Shown here one piece after another: positions 51,121 to 59,612 of a stretch of 64,000 nt of DNA (positions are counted from its first letter, which is position 1; each line of letters opens with the position of its first letter). The stretch is from UBA5072 sp963822145. GTDB taxonomy: Bacteria; Bacteroidota; Bacteroidia; Bacteroidales; UBA10428. Under the pieces are notes generated by a model. That model was not told the origin of the DNA and did no database searches. It was given only the letters and a program-made list of their open reading frames with translations. Both the position numbers and the translations under genes were made by a program. The stretch is taken from NCBI GenBank assembly GCA_963822145.1, contig CAWGGG010000004.1:930001-994000 (forward strand), written 5' to 3'.

Positions 51121-51693
51121 TTATTTTTTCAGATTCGAAGATTTATTGATAAAAGAAACCAGGTTCAGCATGCCCATGCTCTCATCAATTTTTTCAAGGG
51201 ATTTGAGCTTGTCGGTTCCGGTATTAATGGCTGAAATATGTGACAGCGGTTTCATACCGCTGTTCATTTTCTCCGATATATACAGCAAAGTTCTTTGTGC
51301 TTCGTTATAGGCGGCAACAGGATCTGTAAAGGTGTCACTCGGAACGCTTTTCTGACTGCGGTAAATGAATATGCCGGAAACGCCGATCAGTATGGCAATC
51401 GAAGCGGCGGCAAGAAAACGATACAATGTATTCTGCCGCGAAACCGGATGCATCGTTACAGTCTGTTCATCAATCAGGGCGCTTAATCTGGCTTCAAGTA
51501 CTGCTGTATCCGGCTTATCTCCGGCAGCGGTCCTGTAAAGCATGAATGGCCGCCCGGATGACACCAGGTCAGCCGGCAGATCCCCTTCCCCGGTGAAATA
51601 CTCCTGCAGCATCTTTTCCTCTTCCAGGGTGGTTGTCCCGTTATAGTACCGGGTCAGCAGCTGCTTTATCTGATTGTATTCCATTTCTTTCAT
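51121..51693 (-). CDS. Putative anti-sigma factor (single-pass membrane protein)
   Basis: A 190-residue protein with one transmembrane helix (about residues 92-110, FLAAASIAILIGVSGIFIYR). The cytoplasmic N-terminus (MEYNQIKQLLTRYYNGTTTLEEEKML) resembles the start of anti-sigma factors that bind ECF sigmas in this phylum, and the C-terminal part would be periplasmic. I chose the start at 51693; the longer frame to 51753 lacks the family's start. The start overlaps the sigma gene end by 53 bases, so the two are translationally coupled, which fits a sigma/anti-sigma pair. There is no zinc-binding HxxxCxxC. Confidence 0.72.
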   Translation of the reverse strand: MKEMEYNQIKQLLTRYYNGTTTLEEEKMLQEYFTGEGDLPADLVSSGRPFMLYRTAAGDKPDTAVLEARLSALIDEQTVTMHPVSRQNTLYRFLAAASIAILIGVSGIFIYRSQKSVPSDTFTDPVAAYNEAQRTLLYISEKMNSGMKPLSHISAINTGTDKLKSLEKIDESMGMLNLVSFINKSSNLKK

Positions 51694-52186
51694 ACTTGAT
51701 GATTTCTTCTCTGATCTTGTTTCTTGCCCGGAATAGATTAACCCGTATCGCATTGGTATTCATATCCATAATCTCTTCGATCTCTTCAAACTCCAAACCT
51801 TCAATGTCCCTGAGTTGCAGAATCAGGCGTTGCTGTTCAGGCAATTTATCGAGGATGAGATACAGCAACCTCATCCTGTCAACTGTTTCCATCAGTTTAT
51901 GGGGATCATGATCGTCTCGCTGGTGGTTCTGGAAGGCATCGTAGCTGCCTACATAAACCGGTTTCCGGGCTTTCAGCCGGTCGAGGCACCAGTTTTTGAT
52001 GACCTTCATGGCAAACGCCTCAACATTATTATATTGATCCAGCGAATCCCTGATCTTCCATAATTTCAAACAAACCTCCTGAACAGCATCTTCGGCCTCA
52101 CTTGTTTCACGCAACATCATATTGGCAAAATGAAGCAACTTACCACTCATGGGTAGCACCAAATTTTTAAACTGCGTTGCATCCAT
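51641..52186 (-). CDS. ECF-type RNA polymerase sigma factor
   Basis: A 181-residue sigma-70 family member with only regions 2 and 4: region 2 MMLRETSEAEDAVQEVCLKLWK, region 4 LPEQQRLILQLRDIEGLEFEEI with the recognition helix around MNTNAIRVNLFRARNKIRE. It directs RNA polymerase to a small regulon, probably including its own operon (see the ECF-like promoter at 52765-52794). It lies 13 bases after the first DUF4252 gene and overlaps the anti-sigma gene. No zinc-binding or extra C-terminal domain is present. Confidence 0.92.
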   Translation of the reverse strand: MDATQFKNLVLPMSGKLLHFANMMLRETSEAEDAVQEVCLKLWKIRDSLDQYNNVEAFAMKVIKNWCLDRLKARKPVYVGSYDAFQNHQRDDHDPHKLMETVDRMRLLYLILDKLPEQQRLILQLRDIEGLEFEEIEEIMDMNTNAIRVNLFRARNKIREEIIKYERNGIQSDKAAADPVL

Positions 52187-52199
52187 TCTGCGAAGCTAC

Positions 52200-52718
52200 T
52201 TACTTTTCAAGTTTCTTCAGCTGTTCAAATCCTTTCATCTGATAATTGCCAGCCATTTCGGCCAGTTCGCCCAATAAAATATCCCCCTTCATCTGAATCA
52301 GTGCATTGTCATCCTTACCACCGACAATAATGAGCAATTCGGCAATGCGACCATTGGATTCCCTGACCAGAATCACAATATCCTCATCGGTTTGCTTGAC
52401 GGTCATCATTTCTTTATATTGCGATTTATCCAGCTTATCAATCACTTCAGCACGCAGGTCAATGGTAACCGGTTTGTCGCAATCACTTTCCATGGCAAGA
52501 ATTTTCACTTCGGTCAGTTTCGAGGAAAAAGTAGTATCCCTGCGTTGTTCTTCGGCCTGCGCCAATAATTTGAGCATATCGCCAGAAATATTAACCGTTG
52601 TAAAGCCATCCGCACCGGCATACTTTTCAAAAACCGCACTCACAACATCCTTCTGTCCAAATGTCATTCCTGTCAAACACAGGGCTACGATTCCAACTAT
52701 CATCCTTTTCATAATCAA
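52200..52718 (-). CDS. DUF4252 exported protein (proximal)
   Basis: A 172-residue protein with signal peptide IVGIVALCLTGMTFGQ. It has the DUF4252 layout VVSAVFEKYAGADGFTTVNISGDML, QYKEMMTVKQTDEDIVILVRES and LLIIVGGKDDNALIQMKGDILL. First gene of the operon DUF4252-sigma-anti-sigma-DUF4252. Start at 52718 or two codons later (MKRM). Function unknown; its place before the sigma gene suggests a periplasmic sensor or a main product of the regulon. Confidence 0.85.
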   Translation of the reverse strand: MIMKRMIVGIVALCLTGMTFGQKDVVSAVFEKYAGADGFTTVNISGDMLKLLAQAEEQRRDTTFSSKLTEVKILAMESDCDKPVTIDLRAEVIDKLDKSQYKEMMTVKQTDEDIVILVRESNGRIAELLIIVGGKDDNALIQMKGDILLGELAEMAGNYQMKGFEQLKKLEK

Positions 52719-52764
52719 TGATTTTAAGTTTAAATAATGGGGTGACTGTTTACGTTAACTGATA

Positions 52765-52794
52765 ATAAGACGAATGTCCTGGTTAAAAATTACA
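52765..52794 (-). promoter_or_regulatory. ECF-type promoter of the DUF4252/sigma operon
   Basis: Read on the minus strand, TGTAAT (52794-52789), a 16-base spacer and CGTCTTAT (52772-52765) resemble ECF sigma promoters with a -35 around TGTAAC and a -10 around CGTC. It sits 46 bases before the first start codon, with no TAnnTTTG box nearby, as expected of an autoregulated operon. Confidence 0.55.
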
Positions 52795-52836
52795 GGAAAG
52801 TTTTTGAAATATTTCGGAAATAAAACCCATTTAATC

Positions 52837-52867
52837 TGTGCAAAGCATTGCGGATGTATTATTTTTG
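52837..52867 (+). promoter_or_regulatory. Candidate promoter of the LolA-like gene
   Basis: TATTTTTG at 52860-52867 matches TAnnTTTG, with a weak TGTG at 52837-52840 and a 19-base spacer. It lies 39 bases before the start codon and is divergent from the ECF-type promoter. Confidence 0.35.
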
Positions 52868-52906
52868 TTTGAGTAATCATAATAACCAATCCAAAACATT
52901 TATAAC

Positions 52907-53662
52907 ATGAAAAAACTACTCCCTGTTTTACTGTTTTCATTTCTATCCCTCACAGCAGCAAGGTCACAAACCGTTGATGGCGTTTTAGGCAAGTACTTTG
53001 AAAGCATCGGCGGAATTGATAAATGGAAAGCCTTGAAAACCATGAAAATGACTGGCCAGTTACCGACACCCCAGGGTGAATTTACCTTTGAAATGAACCG
53101 GAAAGTGCCCGACAAGATGATCATATCGGTAGATGTTATGGGTCAGAAGCTGATACCACAAGCCTATGATGGGGCAGTCGCATGGACGATCAATCCTTTT
53201 ACAGGAAATCCTGATGCCCAGGTGTTGCCTGAGGATCAGGCCAAAAGTCTCAAAATGGACGCTGTTTTTGAAGATCCCTTTATAGATTATGCCGCCAAGG
53301 GACATGAAGTCACCTTTGAAGGCACGGGCGATGTGGAAGGAAGCCAGTGCCAGATACTCAAGCTGGTCCGGAACAAGGGAAAAGCTGATGAGGCAACCTC
53401 CACCTATTATTTCGACAGCAATACCAATCTGCCTGTATTGTTGAAACAGCAAACCAGCAGCGAACAAATGGGCAATCAGGAAGTGGAAATCTATTACAGC
53501 GATTATCAGGATGTGGGTGATGGCATGCTGATGCCTTTCAACATGGATACACGGATGAATGGCCAGAGTGTGCAGGCCATCAAATTCACCACGATTTTAG
53601 TAAATCAGGATATTCCGGATGAACTATTCAAATTTCCCGGAACCGTCCCTGCAGTTCAGTAA
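52907..53662 (+). CDS. LolA-like exported lipoprotein-carrier family protein
   Basis: A 251-residue protein with signal MKKLLPVLLFSFLSLTAARSQ. The mature part has the antiparallel half-barrel pattern of LolA/LppX-type carriers (KMTGQLPTPQGEFTFEMNRKVPDKM, AYDGAVAWTINPFTG, STYYFDSNTNLPVLLKQQ, EVEIYYSDYQDV). Such folds carry lipids or acyl chains across the periplasm. It is not the canonical LolA gene of the lol system: the length and context differ. A possible terminator follows at 53673-53707. Confidence 0.78.
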   Translation: MKKLLPVLLFSFLSLTAARSQTVDGVLGKYFESIGGIDKWKALKTMKMTGQLPTPQGEFTFEMNRKVPDKMIISVDVMGQKLIPQAYDGAVAWTINPFTGNPDAQVLPEDQAKSLKMDAVFEDPFIDYAAKGHEVTFEGTGDVEGSQCQILKLVRNKGKADEATSTYYFDSNTNLPVLLKQQTSSEQMGNQEVEIYYSDYQDVGDGMLMPFNMDTRMNGQSVQAIKFTTILVNQDIPDELFKFPGTVPAVQ

Positions 53663-53672
53663 ACCTTACACG

Positions 53673-53707
53673 GCCAGGCATGGTTGAAACTGTGCCTGGC
53701 TTTGCAT
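53673..53707 (+). terminator. Weak terminator after the LolA-like gene
   Basis: GCCAGGCA (53673-53680) pairs with TGCCTGGC (53693-53700) around a 12-base loop, then TTTGCATT. The stem is short and the T tract weak. Confidence 0.42.
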
Positions 53708-53716
53708 TCCCGCAGA

Positions 53717-54121
53717 TCAGAAGTATTTCCTTACCGCTTCAACAAAGAAGTCGGGGGCACGTCTCAGCTTCCGGGAAGCCGCATCCACAAAAACCAATAC
53801 GGTATTCCCTGTGCAGATCAGTTCTTGCTTCTGATTGAGAATCCCGTATTCAATATTCAGCTTAACTTCCGGAAGTTCCTTCAAACAGGCCTTTACCAAA
53901 AGTTGCTCATCATACAGGGCCGGTATTTTATAAGCAATGTTAAGATTTCTGACAGGCAGGATGATGCCCATATCTTCCATTTCCTTATAGCTGATGCCCA
54001 GGGATCTGATCATGTCGGTACGGGCTACCTCAAAATATTCAGGATAATGACCATAATACAGATATCCCATCCTGTCTGTTTCACCATAACGAACACGGAT
54101 TAAGGTCTCTGTGCAATACAT
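53717..54121 (-). CDS. Acyl-CoA thioesterase (YbgC/4HBT hotdog)
   Basis: A 134-residue hotdog-fold thioesterase. The active-site region is VRYGETDRMGYLYYGHYPEYFEVARTDMIR, with the Asp-Gly-like DRMG in the position of the catalytic D of YbgC (normally D-x-x-G-x-V-x-x-x-x-Y). It hydrolyses acyl-CoA or acyl-ACP thioesters. It lies 18 bases after the SDR gene and is probably in the same operon, which suggests lipid metabolism. Complete. Confidence 0.88.
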   Translation of the reverse strand: MYCTETLIRVRYGETDRMGYLYYGHYPEYFEVARTDMIRSLGISYKEMEDMGIILPVRNLNIAYKIPALYDEQLLVKACLKELPEVKLNIEYGILNQKQELICTGNTVLVFVDAASRKLRRAPDFFVEAVRKYF

Positions 54122-54130
54122 ATTATTACG

Positions 54131-54157
54131 CTTTACTAATTACTCATCACTCATCAC
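54131..54157. repeat. 7-bp GTGATGA repeats at the end of the SDR gene
   Basis: On the minus strand GTGATGA, GTGATGA, GTAATTA, then GTAAAG. The repeat supplies the last codons (VMSDE) and stop (TAA, 54140-54142) of the SDR gene. Same 7-bp period as the repeats at 7891 and 25129. Confidence 0.65.
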
Positions 54158-54964
54158 TTTCTTCATGGGAGATTCCGGTTCCCTGGACATTTTCAGGTAA
54201 GCGGCATATTCGAGGAACCGGGGAGCAATTCGTTTCACGAGGGCTGTCATTTTACCCTCCAGGGTCAGTATTACATAGTTGCGCTTACGGCGGATCGCGC
54301 GAACAATTGCTTTGGCGACATCCTCAGGCTGCATCATTTTTTCCTCCTCTCGGGGCGTGAAACCTTGCTGGCTTCCATTTGCAGTCAGTGCTTTTTTCCG
54401 GATATCCGATTTGGTAAACCCGGCGCATAATATCAGCACATGCAAACCATTCTTAAGGTTTTCAATCCTCAGGGTCTCCAGAAATCCATGCAGGGCATAT
54501 TTGGAGGCAGAGTAACCTGTACGACCCGGCAACCCGACAAATCCGGCTACAGAGGATACGCCCGCTACAGATCCCTTATATTTGATCAGGTATGGCAGTG
54601 CATATTTTGTGCAATGGACAGCGCCCCAGAAATTAACGTCAAAAAGCCTTTTCAATACCTGGATATCAACATCCCGGAACAGGGCACGCATGGATATGCC
54701 GGCATTGTTGACGAGAATGTCCAGTCTGCCGTACTTCTTCACCGTGGCAGCTACCAGATTCCTGCAATCCTCCTCGAGGGTTACGTCCGTTTTTATGGCC
54801 AGTACATCATAACCGGCAGCCCTGAGCTCTGACTCGATATCTTTAAGGAGTTCATAACTGCGGGCTGCCATAACAACCCTGGCGCCCTGTCTGGCAAATT
54901 CCTTTACCGTTGCAAGTCCAATTCCTGAAGAGGCACCTGTGACTATAACTATTTTATCCTTCAT
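54140..54964 (-). CDS. Short-chain dehydrogenase/reductase
   Basis: A 274-residue classical SDR. The cofactor motif TGASSGIG is at residues 9-16, NNAG follows (LVNNAGISMRALF), and the catalytic triad is seen as VSSVAGF and YSASKYAL. R32-R33-like residues after strand 2 (AARSYELL) favour NADP. The long C-terminal region (RFLEYAAYLKMSREPES) is like DltE/retinol-dehydrogenase-type SDRs. The last residues come from a heptamer repeat. It is followed by the thioesterase gene after 18 bases. Substrate unknown. Confidence 0.87.
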   Translation of the reverse strand: MKDKIVIVTGASSGIGLATVKEFARQGARVVMAARSYELLKDIESELRAAGYDVLAIKTDVTLEEDCRNLVAATVKKYGRLDILVNNAGISMRALFRDVDIQVLKRLFDVNFWGAVHCTKYALPYLIKYKGSVAGVSSVAGFVGLPGRTGYSASKYALHGFLETLRIENLKNGLHVLILCAGFTKSDIRKKALTANGSQQGFTPREEEKMMQPEDVAKAIVRAIRRKRNYVILTLEGKMTALVKRIAPRFLEYAAYLKMSREPESPMKKVMSDE

Positions 54965-55084
54965 AAGGAGATCTGAATATGGAATAAAAATAGTAATAAT
55001 CAGAATGCCTGTTCATGTTTCCGTTTTAATTTTATCCGCAATTATCAAACTTAATGGTAATTTTACCGCTGAATTGCCATAATT

Positions 55085-56377
55085 ATGATCGGGACCAGTC
55101 AACCGCTTGCCGACCGTATGCGCCCTGCAGACCTCAATGGATATGTAGGCCAGAAACACCTGGTGGGTGAGAAATCCATACTCCGTACCAGCATTGAAAG
55201 CGGAAACATACCTTCCTTTATTTTATGGGGTCCGCCCGGGGTGGGTAAAACCACACTGGCCAGAATTATTGCGAACCGGCTTAACCGCCCGTTTTATTCA
55301 CTCAGTGCCGTACATTCAGGCGTAAAAGATGTCCGGGAGACCATCGAAAAAGCAAAACAGCAGCAATTTTTCAATAAACCTTCACCCATATTGTTTATTG
55401 ATGAAATCCATCGTTTCAACAAATCGCAGCAGGATTCTTTACTGAGCTCTGTTGAACAAGGCATCGTTACCTTGATCGGGGCAACCACCGAAAATCCGTC
55501 GTTTGAAGTCATCTCTCCCCTGCTCTCCCGTTGCCAGGTTTATGTGCTTAAATCCCTGGGGAAAGAGGAACTGACCACCATTATGAACCACGCCCTGCAG
55601 CATGACTTTTATCTAAAGCAATTGAAAGTCAATGTTGTTGAAAACGAGGCAATATTCAGGCTCTCCGGGGGTGATGCCCGTAAACTCATGAATATTCTTG
55701 AACTTGTTGTTAATACAATGTCGGCCGACCATCCGGAGTCCATCACCATAAACAATGTGAATGTCATGGAGATCGTTCAGGAAAAAATTGCCCTGTACGA
55801 CAAAGAAGGTGAACAGCATTACGACATCATTTCCGCTTTTATCAAATCTATACGCGGAAGTGATCCCAATGCATCGGTCTACTGGCTTGCGCGTATGGTG
55901 GAAGGCGGCGAAGATCCGAAATTCATTGCCCGCAGAATGGTTATTCTGGCTGCAGAGGATATTGGTCTGTCCAATCCCAATGCCCTGCTTCTGGCCACAG
56001 CTTGTTTCGAAGCTGTTAACCTGATCGGCTGGCCGGAATCCAGGATCATTCTCTCTGAAACTGCCCTCTATCTGGCCACTTCACCCAAGAGTAATTCCTC
56101 CTACCTGGCCATTGATGACGCTCTTGCCCTGGTGAAGGAAACCGGTGACCTGGCAGTTCCCCTTCACATCAGGAACGCTCCGACATCGCTGATGAAGGAA
56201 CTGGGGTATGGTGCTGACTATAAATATGCGCATGACTACGATGGAAATTTCATTAATCAGGACTTTCTGCCTGACGCCATCCGGAACCGGATTATTTACA
56301 ATCCGCAGGAAAACCAGCGGGAAACTGAAATCAGGAAAAGGCTGGCTGATCTCTGGAAAGATAGATACCATTATTAA
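55085..56377 (+). CDS. rarA: Replication-associated recombination protein A (RarA/MgsA)
   Basis: A 430-residue AAA+ ATPase related to clamp loaders. Walker A is GPPGVGKTTLA, Walker B is ILFIDEIHRFNKSQQD, and sensor 1 is IGATTENPSFEV. The C-terminal tetramerisation domain contains SDPNASVYWLARMVEGGEDPKFIARR, the RarA signature. The protein acts at stalled replication forks with SSB and RecA. Normal length. It precedes kdsA by 15 bases and both are on the same transcript. Confidence 0.96.
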   Translation: MIGTSQPLADRMRPADLNGYVGQKHLVGEKSILRTSIESGNIPSFILWGPPGVGKTTLARIIANRLNRPFYSLSAVHSGVKDVRETIEKAKQQQFFNKPSPILFIDEIHRFNKSQQDSLLSSVEQGIVTLIGATTENPSFEVISPLLSRCQVYVLKSLGKEELTTIMNHALQHDFYLKQLKVNVVENEAIFRLSGGDARKLMNILELVVNTMSADHPESITINNVNVMEIVQEKIALYDKEGEQHYDIISAFIKSIRGSDPNASVYWLARMVEGGEDPKFIARRMVILAAEDIGLSNPNALLLATACFEAVNLIGWPESRIILSETALYLATSPKSNSSYLAIDDALALVKETGDLAVPLHIRNAPTSLMKELGYGADYKYAHDYDGNFINQDFLPDAIRNRIIYNPQENQRETEIRKRLADLWKDRYHY

Positions 56378-56392
56378 ACAAATCATACAGAC

Positions 56393-57229
56393 ATGAAAAC
56401 CATTCTTTCAATTCCCCAGATCAGGCATGCCCAGAGCGGTAATTTTTTCCTGATCGCGGGATCCTGTGTAATTGAAAGTCGCGATTTAAGTTTTGAGATA
56501 GCCAGAACCATCATCAGGATCACCGACAAACTCGGTATACCCTACATCTATAAAAGTTCTTACAAGAAGGCGAACCGGTCAAAACATGATTCCTTTACAG
56601 GTATCGGTGATAAAGCAGGACTTGAAGTATTGCGGGATATCCGTAAAGAACTCAGTATTCCTGTGCTTACCGATATTCATTCGGCCGAAGAGGCCTATTT
56701 CGCCTCCCAATATGTGGATGTGCTGCAGATCCCTGCCTTCCTGTGCCGTCAGACTGATTTGCTTACAGCGGCAGCCAAAACGGGTAAAACGGTCAATATC
56801 AAGAAGGGGCAGTTTCTTTCGCCCGAATCCATGAAGTTCGCCAGTGAAAAGGTGATGCAGGCTGGAAACAACCAGATTATCATAACCGACCGGGGTACCA
56901 TGTTCGGATACCATGACCTGATTGTGGATTACAGAGGTATTACCGAAATGCGCAGGCTGGGTTTCCCGGTTGTATTGGATATTACCCATTCATTGCAACA
57001 ACCCAATCAGACCAGCGGAGTATCAGGCGGCCGGCCTGAAATGATCGAAACATTGGCACGGGCGGCCATAGCAGTTGGCATAGATGGCCTTTTCCTGGAA
57101 ACACATCCTGAACCCATGCTCGCCAAATCCGACGGCGCCAATATGCTTCGGCTGGAACTCCTGGAATCCTTGCTCGAGAAATTGGTAAAACTCAGAAAAA
57201 CGGTGAATGACATTGAAATGTCTGCATGA
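56393..57229 (+). CDS. kdsA: 3-deoxy-8-phosphooctulonate synthase (KDO-8-P synthase)
   Basis: A 278-residue enzyme that condenses phosphoenolpyruvate with arabinose-5-phosphate to give KDO-8-phosphate for lipid A core synthesis. Conserved blocks visible: FLIAGSCVIESRD, YKSSYKKANRSKHDSF, LQIPAFLCRQTDLL, NIKKGQFLSP, GTMFGYHDLIVDYR, LDITHSLQQPN and GLFLETHPEP. No sign of disruption. The gene confirms a Gram-negative outer membrane. A strong hairpin (57382-57412) terminates the rarA-kdsA unit. Confidence 0.96.
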   Translation: MKTILSIPQIRHAQSGNFFLIAGSCVIESRDLSFEIARTIIRITDKLGIPYIYKSSYKKANRSKHDSFTGIGDKAGLEVLRDIRKELSIPVLTDIHSAEEAYFASQYVDVLQIPAFLCRQTDLLTAAAKTGKTVNIKKGQFLSPESMKFASEKVMQAGNNQIIITDRGTMFGYHDLIVDYRGITEMRRLGFPVVLDITHSLQQPNQTSGVSGGRPEMIETLARAAIAVGIDGLFLETHPEPMLAKSDGANMLRLELLESLLEKLVKLRKTVNDIEMSA

Positions 57230-57381
57230 AATCTTTTTTTTACCGTTAACGATCTGATTTTATTATCCTTATTATAATTTTCGTAAAAAGCATATGTTAA
57301 TATTCCGAAGAAGTGTTGGTTATATTAACATTTTTTATATTTTTACTGCACATTAACCCTAACGATTTAACCCATACTAGC

Positions 57382-57420
57382 AGCAAGCCTGTTCAATCTG
57401 AACAGGCTTGCTCATTTTAT
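57382..57420 (+). terminator. Terminator after kdsA
   Basis: AGCAAGCCTGTTCA (57382-57395) and TGAACAGGCTTGCT (57399-57412) form a perfect 14-bp stem with a 3-base loop, followed by CATTTTAT. The stem can also serve the histidine kinase gene on the other strand, but no T tract follows in that direction. Confidence 0.72.
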
Positions 57421-57427
57421 CCAGGTA

Positions 57428-59542
57428 CTATTTTGCAGGTTTTGAGACGTTTATAGGTAAAGAAAGATAGAATATTGTCCCGCCTTCTTTCTTCGATTCG
57501 AACCACAACCTTCCCCCCATAATCTGGGCGATCTTATGGGCATAATACAAACCCAACCCGGTTCCACCGTATTTTCTCTTGGCCGATTCATCGAGCTGTC
57601 TGAATTTTTCAAAAACCATTTCTTTATGTGCTTCAGGTATTCCAATGCCTGTATCATCAACATAAAAAATTACGTCCTGATGGTTTTCCCTGGCACCGAA
57701 ATGTATGGAACCGGTGTGAGTAAATTTAACAGCATTATCCAGGACATGCCACAATACTTGCTGCAGCCTCACCGGATCAGCAACAATGGTTTCGGTCTTA
57801 TTGTCGAGCTTGTCAAGGATGATTTCAATAAACGGTTTGTTCTTTCTTGCCATATTCTCGATGATGGGCTCATTGAGCTGATTGAGGAAGTATTCGATAT
57901 TTATCCGGGAAGGGTGCAATTGCAGACTACCGGATTCAATTTTTGAAGTATCAATGAGATCCTCGATCATATTCACCAGGATTTTGTTGTTCTTAATAAC
58001 CTGGTCATTGTATTCCTTTCTTTTTTCAGGGGCAATATCATCCCGCAGCAGCAAGCCGGAAAAACCCGTGATGGCATTTAAAGGAGTTCGTATTTCATGG
58101 CTCATGTTGGTAATAAAGGCAGTCTTGAGTCTTTCCGATTCTTCAGCCTTGACCTTGGCTTTTTCCAACTCCTGGGTCCTTTCAATAACCCTTTCTTCAA
58201 GGTATTCCTTTACGTATATAAGCTCCCTTTCAGCCCTCGTTCTTTCTTCAACCTCCCGTATTAACCTGGCATTTGCTTTTTTCAGGTTCCGGCTGTAATA
58301 CACAACTACAGCAATGATGATAAGTGTCAACGATACAATGGCTGCCAGGGTTATCGTGCGGCGAATCATGTCCTTTACAGCTTCCTGCCTTTCATTTCTC
58401 AGATTTTCAATTTCTCGGTCCTTCATCTGCATCTTGTATCGCATCTCAATTTCGGCAATACCTTCCTGCACATTTTCATTGTAAAGTGAATCGTGCAGTG
58501 ATTCATACGCTTTCAATTCCTCAAAGGCACTCCTGTAGTCCCCCAGGGCAAAATAAACCTCAGAAAGTTCCTGATGGCAATCTGTTTCGTTTTCCACCAG
58601 GGAGATCATCCGGGAATATGCAAGGCTTTTCTGCAATTGTTCAAGGGCTTTCTGATAATCGCCCGTCTTTCTGCTGACCATACCCAGACTGATATAGCCA
58701 TAGGCTATTCCAAACTTATAGTTTTCTTTCAGGAAAATGGAAAGCGCCTGGTTGTAATAACGGAGGCTCCGCGGATAATCAGCATGATCCTCATAAAGGC
58801 TCCCGAGGTTAAGGTACATTTCACCCATCGAAAGACTGTCTTTCAATTCAGTGTAAATCTTTAGAGCTGAAAGATAATAACCCAGAGCTTCCTTGTCCTT
58901 CTTCTCATCGGAATAGATGACCCCCATGTTTTGCAGGATGCCTGCCTCATTCTTCTTGTTCTTTTGGAGCCTGTACAGATCCAGTGCTTTCCTATAATAT
59001 TCCATGGCTTCTTTTCTCCTTTCCAGTGCCGCATACAATACTCCGATATTCTGGTAGGAAGTGGCGAGCAACAGGTCCTCATGCTCGGATAAAGCCAGTT
59101 GCACAGCATTATGGAACGCCCGGATGGCTTTGTCGTAATTGCCAATATTATAGTTTGACGATCCGATCCGGTTATATGCCCTGGCTTTTTTAACAGAATC
59201 TCCCAACTGGGTATATAAATCAAGAAGCTGATAAAGATTACCCAAGGCTTCCGGGTATTTCTCCCGGTCATACAAAAAATTCGCCAGGACATTCATTGCA
59301 TCAGCCTCAAGTTGTAATGAGCTGTAAGCCTTTGCCAGATGAATGGCTTGAGTAGCATAAACAACACAACTGTCACTCTTGATGGAGGAAAAATAAGACG
59401 CCCGCCGGATAAGATGTTCCACCTTGCTTTTTTCCGATGCCAGAATAGGTCTTTCAGCTGACTTATCATCAATGGGAATGCCTGCTGCGCCTAATGGGAG
59501 CAGGAAGCAGAAAACAATCAATATGGGTACCCGACTGAACAT
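57428..59542 (-). CDS. TPR-containing sensor histidine kinase
   Basis: A 704-residue membrane kinase. A signal peptide is followed by a periplasmic region with at least six TPRs (residues about 70-370, e.g. DKAIRAFHNAVQLALSE, GILQNMGVIYSDEKKDKEALGYY), one transmembrane helix (about 395-418), a coiled coil (RLIREVEERTRAERELIYVKE), HisKA with the phosphorylated His (FITNMSHEIRTPLNA) and HATPase_c (NAVKF, DDTGIGIP, GGTGLGL). No receiver domain and no response regulator gene adjoin, so its partner is elsewhere. The signal sensed through the TPRs is unknown. Start at 59542. Confidence 0.9.
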   Translation of the reverse strand: MFSRVPILIVFCFLLPLGAAGIPIDDKSAERPILASEKSKVEHLIRRASYFSSIKSDSCVVYATQAIHLAKAYSSLQLEADAMNVLANFLYDREKYPEALGNLYQLLDLYTQLGDSVKKARAYNRIGSSNYNIGNYDKAIRAFHNAVQLALSEHEDLLLATSYQNIGVLYAALERRKEAMEYYRKALDLYRLQKNKKNEAGILQNMGVIYSDEKKDKEALGYYLSALKIYTELKDSLSMGEMYLNLGSLYEDHADYPRSLRYYNQALSIFLKENYKFGIAYGYISLGMVSRKTGDYQKALEQLQKSLAYSRMISLVENETDCHQELSEVYFALGDYRSAFEELKAYESLHDSLYNENVQEGIAEIEMRYKMQMKDREIENLRNERQEAVKDMIRRTITLAAIVSLTLIIIAVVVYYSRNLKKANARLIREVEERTRAERELIYVKEYLEERVIERTQELEKAKVKAEESERLKTAFITNMSHEIRTPLNAITGFSGLLLRDDIAPEKRKEYNDQVIKNNKILVNMIEDLIDTSKIESGSLQLHPSRINIEYFLNQLNEPIIENMARKNKPFIEIILDKLDNKTETIVADPVRLQQVLWHVLDNAVKFTHTGSIHFGARENHQDVIFYVDDTGIGIPEAHKEMVFEKFRQLDESAKRKYGGTGLGLYYAHKIAQIMGGRLWFESKKEGGTIFYLSLPINVSKPAK

Positions 59543-59612
59543 CAGTGCAAGTTAAACTTAAACTGAAATACGAGAAAGTAAACTTCAGAGTTGTCTTTTA
59601 AGTTGAAAAAAA

